In this document: in pieces, positions 40,556-48,580 of the stretch | How positions within the stretch are numbered: position 1 is the stretch's first letter | How the letters are laid out: each line of letters opens with the position of its first letter | NCBI RefSeq assembly: GCF_900232865.1 | Contig: NZ_OCTS01000005.1 | Span: 124,001 to 188,000 of the forward strand | Source of the DNA: Corynebacterium dentalis | GTDB taxonomy: Bacteria > Actinomycetota > Actinomycetes > Mycobacteriales > Mycobacteriaceae | Direction: 5' to 3' | DNA length: 64,000 nt | Notes under the pieces: model-generated | Databases searched by the model: none | Told to the model about the DNA's origin: nothing | The model's input: the letters and a program-made list of their open reading frames with translations, nothing else | Program-made: the position numbers and the translations under genes

Positions 40556-43405
40556 ATGGCCGCAGAAACTCCAGAACATCAAACGATCCCGGGAACGATC
40601 ATTCCAGTTGCGACGGAGTCTTCCGAGGCTCCTTCCATCAACCCACCCATTCGCGAAGACATCCGCTACCTGGGTGCAATCTTGGGCGATGTCATCCGCG
40701 AACAAGAGGGCGAGTACGTCTTCAACCTAATCGAAAACATCCGCACCACCTCCTTGGATGTGCGCTACGGCGAACTCAGCGCTCTTGAGCTGGCCGAGCA
40801 GTTCGCCAACATGGAGGTGGAAAACGCGCTCCCGGTCATTCGTGCCTTTTCTCACTTCGCGTTGTTGGCCAATCTCGCCGAGGATCTCTACGCAGAGCGC
40901 TTACGGGATATAGCCATCGATGAGGGCAAGCCAGCGCCACCGTCCACGCTGGAATACACGTGGAAAAAGCTCGAGGAAAACCAGGTCTCGCCGGAAGCCG
41001 TCTCCGACACGATGGAACACATCTACGTGGCACCGGTCATGACCGCGCACCCCACGGAGACGCGACGTCGGACAGTATTTGACGTGCAGGCGGACATCGC
41101 CCACTACATGCGGCGCCGGGGACGCATCCTCAACGCGGGCACCACGGCCCGCAGCCAGCAGCAACTGGATGAGATCACCAAATTCATTCGCCGTCGCATT
41201 ACCGTTCTCTGGCAGACGGCATTGATCCGCAGCGTGCGCCCGCGCATCGAGGACGAGATCAAGGTGGGTCTGCGTTACTACTCTCTGAGCCTGCTCGAAG
41301 AGATCCCCGCCATTAACCGAGACGTGGTTAATAACGTTAAGCAGCGGTTCGGGGATCAGACTTCCGCCCCGGCGATGATTCGCCCCGGCTCGTGGATCGG
41401 TGGCGATCACGATGGAAACCCATACGTGACCGCGGAGACAGTGGAGCAAGCCACATCGCTGGCCGCGCAAACAATCTTCGAGCGCTACGGCAAGATCCTC
41501 TACAAGCTGGAACAGGAACTAAGCCTGTCCACCCGCATTTCTGAGGTCACACGCGAGTTGGAGGCATTGGCGGAGCGGGGGCACAACGACGTTCCTTCCC
41601 GCATCGACGAGCCCTACCGGCGCGCACTGCACGGTATGCGCGGCCGCATCGCCGCCACGGCCGTGCGCAATTTGGGAACACCGATCATGCCCGGTGGCGT
41701 GCACGAAAGCCATGAGCCTTACGCGGATCCGGAGGAATTCCTGACGGACATCGCGGTGGTGGATCGCTCCCTGCGCGCAGGTATCGATCCCACGCTGGCT
41801 GACGATACACTCGCCGAGCTGGTCTCCTCCGTGCACAGCTTCGGCTTCCACCTCTACGGTCTGGATCTGCGGCAGAATTCTGAGACCTTCGAAGAAGTGC
41901 TCACGGAACTCTTCTCCCGTGCTGGGGTCTCGGACAACTACGCCGAATTGGACGAGAAGGAGAAGGTGTCCTTGCTGGTCGCCGAGCTGTCTCACCCGCG
42001 TCCGCTCACGGATTCTGCTGCAGAATGGTCCGAAGTTACTGAGCGTGAACTAGGCATCTTCCGCGCTGCAGCTTTTGCCACGGAGCGTTTCGGTAGGGAA
42101 GCGGTGCCGCACTGCGTCGTCTCCATGACCACCTCCGTCTCTGACATCCTCGAGCCGATGATCCTGCTGAAGGAAGCCGGTCTCTTCAACGCGCAGGGCG
42201 AACATCCCACCGGGTCGGTGGATGTCATCCCGCTTTTCGAGACCATCGAGGACCTGCAGGCTGGTGCTGGCATCATGCAGGAACTGTGGGCCCTGCCTTT
42301 CTACCGTGCGTACGTCTCCCAGTTGGATAACCAGCAGGAAGTCATGCTGGGCTATTCGGATTCCAACAAGGACGGTGGCTATTTCGCCGCCAACTGGGCC
42401 CTGTTCGATGCCGAGCTGGAACTCGTCCAGGCTGCGAAGCAGGCCGACGTGCGGCTTCGTCTCTTCCATGGCCGCGGCGGCACGGTGGGTCGTGGTGGCG
42501 GTCCTTCTTACGACGCCATCCTCGCCCAACCCGAAGGTGCTGTCCAAGGATCTCTGCGAATCACGGAACAGGGCGAGATCATCTCCGCGAAGTACGGCGA
42601 TAGGGCGAATGCCCGCCGGAATTTGGAGGCGCTTGCCTCAGCCACGCTGGAGGCCAGCCTGCTGCCCATACCTGCACCAGAGGACACCGAACGGGCTTAC
42701 GCCACGATGAAGGAAATCAGCGACTTTTCGCTGACCTCCTACGCCGCGTTGATGCACAACGATCCGGGCTTTATCGACTACTTCACTGCGTCCACGCCGC
42801 TGGAGGAGATCGGTAGCTTGAACATCGGCTCGCGTCCGTCTTCCAGGAAGCAGACCGAAGCAATCACCGACTTGCGCGCCATTCCGTGGGTGCTGAGTTG
42901 GTCACAGTCTCGCGTCATGCTGCCGGGCTGGTTCGGAGTCGGTAGCGCGATCAGCCGGTGGTTGGAATCGGGCACGTCGGTTCAAGGAAGCCCAGAGGAG
43001 CGCTTGGCTTTCCTGCGCGAACTGCATCAGCGGTGGCCATTCTTCCAATCTGTGATGGCCAACATGGCGCAGGTGATGGCGAAGGTAGACATGTCCTTGG
43101 CCGAGCTCTATTCCTCACTGGTGGCCGATAAGGAGGATGCTGCCCGGATCTTTGGAATCATCCGCGAGGAGTACACCACCACGGTGGATGTGTTCCAAAA
43201 GGTCACTGATCAGCACTCTCTGCTCGCGGAGAACCCGGAACTAGCAAACTCTGTGCGTAATCGCTTCCCGTACCTGGTTCCGCTGAACCTGTTGCAGGTG
43301 GAGTTGTTGAGGCGCTTCCGCGAGGGCGATGATTCCCATAAGATCCGCATCGGGATCCAGCTGACGATGAACGGTCTGGCCACCGCGCTGCGCAACTCCG
43401 GCTAG
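40556..43405 (+). CDS. ppc: Phosphoenolpyruvate carboxylase
   Basis: The anaplerotic enzyme forms oxaloacetate from PEP and bicarbonate. The 949-residue product has the catalytic histidine motif TAHPTETRRRTVFD near residue 165, GSWIGGDHDGNP, MLGYSDSNKDGGYF and the mobile glycine-rich FHGRGGTVGRGGGP. The start is the ATG at 40556, 6 bases after GGAAGGA; an in-frame GTG at 40541 is less likely. In corynebacteria this gene sits between tpiA and secG. Confidence 0.97.
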   Translation: MAAETPEHQTIPGTIIPVATESSEAPSINPPIREDIRYLGAILGDVIREQEGEYVFNLIENIRTTSLDVRYGELSALELAEQFANMEVENALPVIRAFSHFALLANLAEDLYAERLRDIAIDEGKPAPPSTLEYTWKKLEENQVSPEAVSDTMEHIYVAPVMTAHPTETRRRTVFDVQADIAHYMRRRGRILNAGTTARSQQQLDEITKFIRRRITVLWQTALIRSVRPRIEDEIKVGLRYYSLSLLEEIPAINRDVVNNVKQRFGDQTSAPAMIRPGSWIGGDHDGNPYVTAETVEQATSLAAQTIFERYGKILYKLEQELSLSTRISEVTRELEALAERGHNDVPSRIDEPYRRALHGMRGRIAATAVRNLGTPIMPGGVHESHEPYADPEEFLTDIAVVDRSLRAGIDPTLADDTLAELVSSVHSFGFHLYGLDLRQNSETFEEVLTELFSRAGVSDNYAELDEKEKVSLLVAELSHPRPLTDSAAEWSEVTERELGIFRAAAFATERFGREAVPHCVVSMTTSVSDILEPMILLKEAGLFNAQGEHPTGSVDVIPLFETIEDLQAGAGIMQELWALPFYRAYVSQLDNQQEVMLGYSDSNKDGGYFAANWALFDAELELVQAAKQADVRLRLFHGRGGTVGRGGGPSYDAILAQPEGAVQGSLRITEQGEIISAKYGDRANARRNLEALASATLEASLLPIPAPEDTERAYATMKEISDFSLTSYAALMHNDPGFIDYFTASTPLEEIGSLNIGSRPSSRKQTEAITDLRAIPWVLSWSQSRVMLPGWFGVGSAISRWLESGTSVQGSPEERLAFLRELHQRWPFFQSVMANMAQVMAKVDMSLAELYSSLVADKEDAARIFGIIREEYTTTVDVFQKVTDQHSLLAENPELANSVRNRFPYLVPLNLLQVELLRRFREGDDSHKIRIGIQLTMNGLATALRNSG

Positions 43406-43424
43406 AGCGAACCCAATCCTGCAC

Positions 43425-43461
43425 AACGCGCCCGCGTCATTCTTAGCGGCATGGGCGCGTT
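43425..43461 (+). repeat. 9-bp inverted repeat between ppc and secG
   Basis: AACGCGCCC (43425-43433) and GGGCGCGTT (43453-43461) are exact reverse complements, 19 bases apart. No T-run follows, so this is a poor intrinsic terminator. It may mark the end of the ppc message or serve as a secG control site. Confidence 0.45.
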
Positions 43462-43514
43462 TGCTGATAACATGAACCAGTTGATAGTCGACGATGTGAA
43501 ACAAAGGTAGGACA

Positions 43515-43751
43515 TTGATCCTCACACTGCAGATCATTTTGGTGATCACCAGCCTGCTCATGGGATTCTCCGTGCTCTTGCACAAGGGCAAGGGTGGCGG
43601 CCTGTCCGCCGTTTTCGGTGGCGGAATGCAATCCAATCTGTCCGGCTCCACGGTGGCTGAGAAGAACCTGGACCGCCTGACCATCGTCGCGGCAGTGTTG
43701 TGGTTCCTGTCGATCGTCGGACTGAACTTGGTGCTGAACTTCAACCTTTAA
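43515..43751 (+). CDS. secG: Preprotein translocase subunit SecG
   Basis: A 78-residue protein with two membrane segments (about residues 3-22 and 55-75) joined by a loop containing HKGKGGGLSAVFGGG, the SecG signature. It assists SecYE in protein export. The start is a TTG behind AAAGGTAGG; no ATG or GTG fits the conserved N-terminus. It ends at a strong bidirectional terminator shared with pgl. Confidence 0.93.
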   Translation: MILTLQIILVITSLLMGFSVLLHKGKGGGLSAVFGGGMQSNLSGSTVAEKNLDRLTIVAAVLWFLSIVGLNLVLNFNL

Positions 43752-43761
43752 TCGGCACCTC

Positions 43762-43801
43762 AAAAAAGGGGCAGGAAGAAAAATCTTCCTGCCCCTTTTT
43801 T
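43762..43801. terminator. Bidirectional terminator between secG and pgl
   Basis: Two 18-base arms (43762-43779 and 43784-43801) are perfect reverse complements around an AAAA loop. The outer parts are A6 on the left and T6 on the right, so it has a U-tract in both directions and serves the convergent secG and pgl transcripts. Confidence 0.95.
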
Positions 43802-43809
43802 GCTGCAAT

Positions 43810-44598
43810 CTAGCTTTCCGGATCCGCAGCCGCGTCCACCCATAGGACAGTCTCTGCTGTTCCGGAAACCATTCCTGCAGGCCACTGGCCACTGGAATCA
43901 GCCGCCAGCGCGTGCTCGGCGGCTTCCTTCTTTTCTGCGCCGGCAATCACCAGCCACACCCGCTGAGAGCTATTTACCGCAGGGAGCGCCAAGGTCACTC
44001 GGTTTGCGGGCGGCTTCGGGCACTCGCGTACCGCAGCTACTGCAGACTGCGGATCCAGCAACTCCGGAGTGTGGGGGAATAGCGAGTTGACGTGGCCTTC
44101 CGGACCCATGCCCAACAGGTGAATATCGAAGCCGTCCGGAGCCTCACGCTCAATCATGTGTGCGTAGGACACGGCCGCTCGGTCCAAGGCATCGCCATCG
44201 AAAGCCTCGTCCGCAGCGGGAGCTGCGTAGCTGATGATGTTCGAGCGGGGCATATCCACGTGATCCAGCAGCGCTTGACGCGCCTGCACCTCGTTACGCT
44301 CAGCGTCGTCGGCGGCAACAAAGCGCTCGTCACCAAAGAAGATGATGACGCGATCCCAATCGATCGCCGCCACGGGGAAGTCTTCCGCGCTGGCCTTGGC
44401 CGCATGGTCAAGCATCAGCAGCTGGCGCAAAGTCCCGATACCCACGGATCCACCAGTGAGTACCAATCGCACCATGCCATCATCTGTGACAGTTCCACCG
44501 TTGCGCTGCAGCTCAGAAATAGTGTGGACCAAGCTCCGGGCCACGCCAGTCGCCACGGCATCGTCATCCCGGAAGCGCTTAACAGTCCGCTGGGTCAT
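43810..44598 (-). CDS. pgl: 6-phosphogluconolactonase
   Basis: The enzyme hydrolyses 6-phosphogluconolactone, made by Zwf upstream. The 262-residue product shows LVLTGGSVGIGTL, IIFFGDERFVAADD and GMGPEGHVNSLFPH, the DevB/Pgl signatures. The ATG at 44598 is preferred because AAAGGAAG lies 9 bases upstream; a TTG 24 bases further up is in frame. It is the last gene of the minus-strand tkt-tal-zwf-opcA-pgl run. Confidence 0.95.
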   Translation of the reverse strand: MTQRTVKRFRDDDAVATGVARSLVHTISELQRNGGTVTDDGMVRLVLTGGSVGIGTLRQLLMLDHAAKASAEDFPVAAIDWDRVIIFFGDERFVAADDAERNEVQARQALLDHVDMPRSNIISYAAPAADEAFDGDALDRAAVSYAHMIEREAPDGFDIHLLGMGPEGHVNSLFPHTPELLDPQSAVAAVRECPKPPANRVTLALPAVNSSQRVWLVIAGAEKKEAAEHALAADSSGQWPAGMVSGTAETVLWVDAAADPES

Positions 44599-44656
44599 GA
44601 CAATCTTCCTTTCCCAAGGCAATTACGGCCACGCCCACAGCCAGTAACTAGTAAAG

Positions 44657-45712
44657 CTAGCGCATGGACGCCTGGTCGTACGCAGAATCTCCTGCATGTG
44701 CCGGGCCATCGAAGTACTCGCTGTTGGCGCGCATAGCCTTACTGTACATACCGCGTCGGTCCGGACGGTTGACTCTCACCAAACCGCGCAAGGCGTGCCC
44801 AAACGCGCGATCGGGGTCCAGATGGCGCAGCTCCTCAGCTAGGCAATCACCGGTCACGCGGCGGGACATCGTGACGAAGGACTGCTTGTCCTCGCCGTCT
44901 CTACTCACGGTCACAGACACGGTGGTGGCATTGACTTCCTCCACCACGATGGAGCTATCTGTGCGCTGCAGTTCTACCTTGTACACAGACACGCAGTCCC
45001 GGGAGGAGTCCGTGTCCCGCACGTGCCTGGTCACGGGGACATCCAGCCGGTCGGCGAGCCACCCTGCGGCAATGTCGATCGAGGGTTCGCCCTCAGGACC
45101 GTGGACCTGTGCGCTGAGAATTTCTTCGTGCGGCGGCTGATCCAGCGTGGATGCCAGCAATCCTCGCCAGAGGGTGATCCGGCTCCACACCAAGTCCGAA
45201 TCGCCCGGCGTGTAGGTCATGCGACGGCGGTAGATGGCATCGGAGTCTGCGTCGAAAAAGGAATCGGTGATACGACGAGTCGCCAGGGCGCCGATCGGGT
45301 CGGCCGACGGATTACGTGGCGCATTCGCGGGCCACCACACCACCACGGGAGTATCCGGCAGCAGCAGGGGAGTGACAACGTTGGCGCGTTGGGCGCTGAG
45401 CTCGCCGTTGAGGTGCATCACGATGATCTCTGAGGCGCCGGCATCGCCGCCCAGGCGGATCTCTGCATCCAAGCGGGTTTCCTCCACATCGCGGTGGCTG
45501 ACCAGCACGATCACGCGTGCAGGGTGCTCGCGGGAGGCGTCGTAGGTGGATTCAATGACCCGGTCGAGGTGGGCGGAGTGCCCTTCGGCAGCGTTGACCA
45601 CCACGATGAACGTCAAGACGCGGCCGGTGGCCACCTCGCCGCGCTCTTCGCGTAGTTCCCGCAGGCGGGTGGTGATGGCGTGGGTCTTGGTGTTGGCCAG
45701 ATCAATGATCAT
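44657..45712 (-). CDS. opcA: Glucose-6-phosphate dehydrogenase assembly protein OpcA
   Basis: OpcA is needed for activity of Zwf in actinobacteria and cyanobacteria. The 351-residue product begins MIIDLANTKTHAI. It shows TPVVVWWPANAPRNPSADPIG and TPGDSDLVWSRITLWRGLLAS, family-conserved parts of the OpcA domain. The frame is open about 250 bases upstream into zwf, but that stretch is not family-like. It lies 61 bases after zwf and before pgl. Confidence 0.95.
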   Translation of the reverse strand: MIIDLANTKTHAITTRLRELREERGEVATGRVLTFIVVVNAAEGHSAHLDRVIESTYDASREHPARVIVLVSHRDVEETRLDAEIRLGGDAGASEIIVMHLNGELSAQRANVVTPLLLPDTPVVVWWPANAPRNPSADPIGALATRRITDSFFDADSDAIYRRRMTYTPGDSDLVWSRITLWRGLLASTLDQPPHEEILSAQVHGPEGEPSIDIAAGWLADRLDVPVTRHVRDTDSSRDCVSVYKVELQRTDSSIVVEEVNATTVSVTVSRDGEDKQSFVTMSRRVTGDCLAEELRHLDPDRAFGHALRGLVRVNRPDRRGMYSKAMRANSEYFDGPAHAGDSAYDQASMR

Positions 45713-45773
45713 GAACGTGTGCTCGCTGTCCTTGGGTGATCGGTGCGGTGTGTAGGTGCTTGTGTGTGAACCG

Positions 45774-47318
45774 TTAAGGTCGACGCCACGTCCGCCCACT
45801 ACGCTGCAGCATCTCGTCTGCAGAGCGTGGACCCCACGTGCCCGCCGGGTAGTCGTCTGGGCGTCCGTGCAGAGCCCAGTGCTCGAGGATCGGATCGAGA
45901 ATACGCCAGCACTGTTCCACCTCTTGGTTGGTAGGAAACAGGCTCGCTTCGTCAAGGAGTACATCCAAGATAAGGCGTTCGTAAGCCTCTGGGGATTCCT
46001 CTGTGAAGGCCTCGGAGTAGGAGAAGTCCATGTTCACGTCACGGACTTCCATTTCGGACCCAGGCACCTTGGAACCAAAGCGCATCAACACGCCTTCATC
46101 CGGCTGTACGCGAATGACCAGCATGTTGTTGCCCTGGGCGGTGGTCTGTCCGGGGCCGAACGGCAGGTGAGGTGCTTCTTTGAATACCAGCGCGATCTCC
46201 GTGACACGGCGCCCCAAGCGCTTGCCGGTACGCAGGTAGAAGGGCACGCCACCCCAACGGCGTGAGGAGATCTCGAACGTGGCAGCTGCGTAGGTTTCGG
46301 TGGTGGATTCCGGATCGAATCCTTCCTCCTGACGCAGGCCCACCACGTGCTGAGAACCCTGCCAACCGCTGGTGTACTGGCCGCGGGCGGTGGACTTGGA
46401 GAAAGGCCCCACGGGGTGGGTCGCTCGGAGCACTTTGAGCTTTTCAGACTGCAGCTCGGTAGGGCTAAACTCCACCGGCTCTTCCATAGCCACCAATGCC
46501 AGTAGTTGCAGCAGGTGGTTTTGCATCACGTCGCGTGCGGCGCCAATGCCGTCGTAGTAGCCGGCGCGTCCGCCCAACCCAATGTCTTCTGCCATCGTGA
46601 TCTGCACGTGGTCGATGTAGTGGCTATTAAACAGCGGATCGAACAACTGGTTGGCAAAGCGCAGCGCCAAGATGTTCTGCACTGTTTCCTTGCCTAGGTA
46701 GTGGTCTATGCGGAAAACGCTGGACTCGGGGAATACGCTGTTGACGATTTCGTTGAGCTCGCGGGCGGAGCGTTCGTCGTGCCCGAAGGGCTTTTCGATG
46801 ACCACGCGGCGCCATCCACCTGATTCGTTGCCATCGGCTAGGCCACTGCGTTCCAACTGGTTACAGACGTTGGTGAAGTGCTCGGGAGGCACAGACAGGT
46901 AGTACGCCCAGTTCCCTGCGGTACCACGGGTTTCGTCGATCTCGCGGGTCTTGGCCGCGAGATCATCGAAGGCCTCGTCAGTGACGAAATCGCCCTTGAC
47001 GAAAAAGATGCCTTCCGCCAGACGCTCCCATACTTCTTCGCGCCAGTGGGTACGAGCGCGCTCCTGGACGGCCGTCTTGACCTGGGCCTCGAACTCTTCC
47101 TTGGTCCAATCGCGGCGTCCGTAGCCCACCATGCTGAAGCCAGCGGGGAGCAAACCTCGATTGGCGAGGTCATAGACGGCAGGAAGGAGCTTTTTGCGCG
47201 CCAAGTCGCCGGTCACTCCAAAGATCACGAGGCCGGAAGGACCTGCAATGCGGGGGAGACGCTTATCGAATTCGTCACGCAGGGGGTTGTGCCACTGCTC
47301 GGGATCCGGAGTTAACAT
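45774..47318 (-). CDS. zwf: Glucose-6-phosphate 1-dehydrogenase
   Basis: The first oxidative pentose phosphate enzyme. The 514-residue product has the Rossmann motif IFGVTGDLARKKLLPAVYDL and the substrate-site motif RIDHYLGKETVQNIL near residue 200. It depends on OpcA in related bacteria, and opcA follows directly. The ATG has a perfectly placed TATAGT 7 bases upstream and no Shine-Dalgarno, so it seems to be transcribed from its own leaderless promoter as well as from upstream. Confidence 0.97.
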   Translation of the reverse strand: MLTPDPEQWHNPLRDEFDKRLPRIAGPSGLVIFGVTGDLARKKLLPAVYDLANRGLLPAGFSMVGYGRRDWTKEEFEAQVKTAVQERARTHWREEVWERLAEGIFFVKGDFVTDEAFDDLAAKTREIDETRGTAGNWAYYLSVPPEHFTNVCNQLERSGLADGNESGGWRRVVIEKPFGHDERSARELNEIVNSVFPESSVFRIDHYLGKETVQNILALRFANQLFDPLFNSHYIDHVQITMAEDIGLGGRAGYYDGIGAARDVMQNHLLQLLALVAMEEPVEFSPTELQSEKLKVLRATHPVGPFSKSTARGQYTSGWQGSQHVVGLRQEEGFDPESTTETYAAATFEISSRRWGGVPFYLRTGKRLGRRVTEIALVFKEAPHLPFGPGQTTAQGNNMLVIRVQPDEGVLMRFGSKVPGSEMEVRDVNMDFSYSEAFTEESPEAYERLILDVLLDEASLFPTNQEVEQCWRILDPILEHWALHGRPDDYPAGTWGPRSADEMLQRSGRTWRRP

Positions 47319-47325
47319 GCCGATA

Positions 47326-47331
47326 ACTATA
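47326..47331 (-). promoter_or_regulatory. Candidate -10 hexamer for leaderless zwf transcript
   Basis: On the minus strand, TATAGT follows directly after the tal stop codon and lies 7 bases before the zwf ATG (A at 47318). The match to the -10 consensus is excellent and no ribosome-binding site intervenes. Confidence 0.6.
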
Positions 47332-48483
47332 TTACTTATTCAGCTGGAGACTAATCGTCTGCAGCAGCTCGTCCCACGAGTCCACGAACTTTTGCACACC
47401 TTCGTCTTCGAGGACTTCCCACACGTCGCACAGATCGATGCCGATCTCATCAAGATCGTGGAAAATCTGCTGGGCACTGTCCACGTTCGGTGCCAGTGCA
47501 TCGTCGTGGACTTCGCCGTGATCGATGGTCGCATCCAAGGTGTCTTCAGGCATCGTGTTGACAGTGTTGGGTCCGGCCAACTCGGTCACGTACATGGTGT
47601 CTGGGTAGTCCGGGTTCTTCACCGAGGTCGACGCCCACAGCGGGCGCTGAATACGTCCTCCCTTGTCTTCAAGCGTCTTCCATTCCGGGTTTTTCACCAG
47701 GATGTCTTGGAAAGCTGCATAGGCCATCCGTGCATTGGCGATACCGGCCTTGCCCTTGAGCTGGTTGGCTGCATCGCTGCCAATCGTGTCCAGGCGCTTG
47801 TCGATTTCAGAGTCCACGCGGGACACGAAGAAGCTGGCCACGGAGTGGATCTTGGAGATGTCATGTCCATTGCTCTCTGCCAGCTTGATTCCGTCGACGA
47901 ACGCCTGCATAACTTGGCGGTAACGTGCCACGGAGAAGATCAGAGTGACGTTCACGCTAATTCCGGCACTAAGCACATCGGTGATGGCTGGAAGGCATTC
48001 TTCCGAGGCGGGAATCTTCACCATGAGGTTGTCGCGCTCAACCGCTCCGGCAAGGTCCTTGGCCTGGGCAACAGTAGCCTCGCGGTCACCTGCTAGACGT
48101 GGATCGACTTCCAATGACACGCGACCGTCCTTGCCCTCGGTGGCGTTGAAGATAGGCGCGAAGACATCACAGGCTGCGCGCACGTCGTCAATGGCCATGG
48201 CAAACACTGCGGAACTGGCTGGAACCTTCTGTTCGGACAGTTCACTGATCTGCGCGTCATAGGCAGTGCCTTGGGACATCGCCTTGGCGAAGATCGCTGG
48301 GTTGGTAGTCACTCCCACCACGCCCTTGTTCTCAATGACGTCGGCGAGGTTGCCGGACTCAATCCGATTGCGAGACAGGTCATCCAGCCAAACAGACGTT
48401 CCCACCTGTTCCAGATCGCTCACCGGCTGGGGAGGGGTGAGGGCTTCGGGCTGCGGAATGCGTGGTGACACTGGAGTATTCAT
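47332..48483 (-). CDS. tal: Transaldolase
   Basis: The enzyme transfers a dihydroxyacetone unit between sugar phosphates through a Schiff-base lysine, seen in NLMVKIPASEECLPAI. The start of the domain shows SVWLDDLSRNRIESG and GVTTNPAIFAKAM, typical of the long actinobacterial Tal type. It has 383 residues. A GAAAGG site precedes the ATG. It lies between tkt and zwf. Confidence 0.97.
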   Translation of the reverse strand: MNTPVSPRIPQPEALTPPQPVSDLEQVGTSVWLDDLSRNRIESGNLADVIENKGVVGVTTNPAIFAKAMSQGTAYDAQISELSEQKVPASSAVFAMAIDDVRAACDVFAPIFNATEGKDGRVSLEVDPRLAGDREATVAQAKDLAGAVERDNLMVKIPASEECLPAITDVLSAGISVNVTLIFSVARYRQVMQAFVDGIKLAESNGHDISKIHSVASFFVSRVDSEIDKRLDTIGSDAANQLKGKAGIANARMAYAAFQDILVKNPEWKTLEDKGGRIQRPLWASTSVKNPDYPDTMYVTELAGPNTVNTMPEDTLDATIDHGEVHDDALAPNVDSAQQIFHDLDEIGIDLCDVWEVLEDEGVQKFVDSWDELLQTISLQLNK

Positions 48484-48526
48484 GCTGACCTTTCACGACG
48501 GGGGCTAACGTTCGATGGTAATGAAA

Positions 48527-48557
48527 AACCCTCCGCCTCGACAGGGAGGGGAGGGTT
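48527..48557 (-). terminator. Terminator after tkt
   Basis: On the minus strand AACCCTCC pairs with GGAGGGTT and runs into a short T-rich end (TTTTTCATT). It lies between tkt and tal, so it may make tkt expression partly separate from tal-zwf-opcA-pgl. Confidence 0.6.
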
Positions 48558-48580
48558 ACACAGCGTCAGTCACGCTGCGG

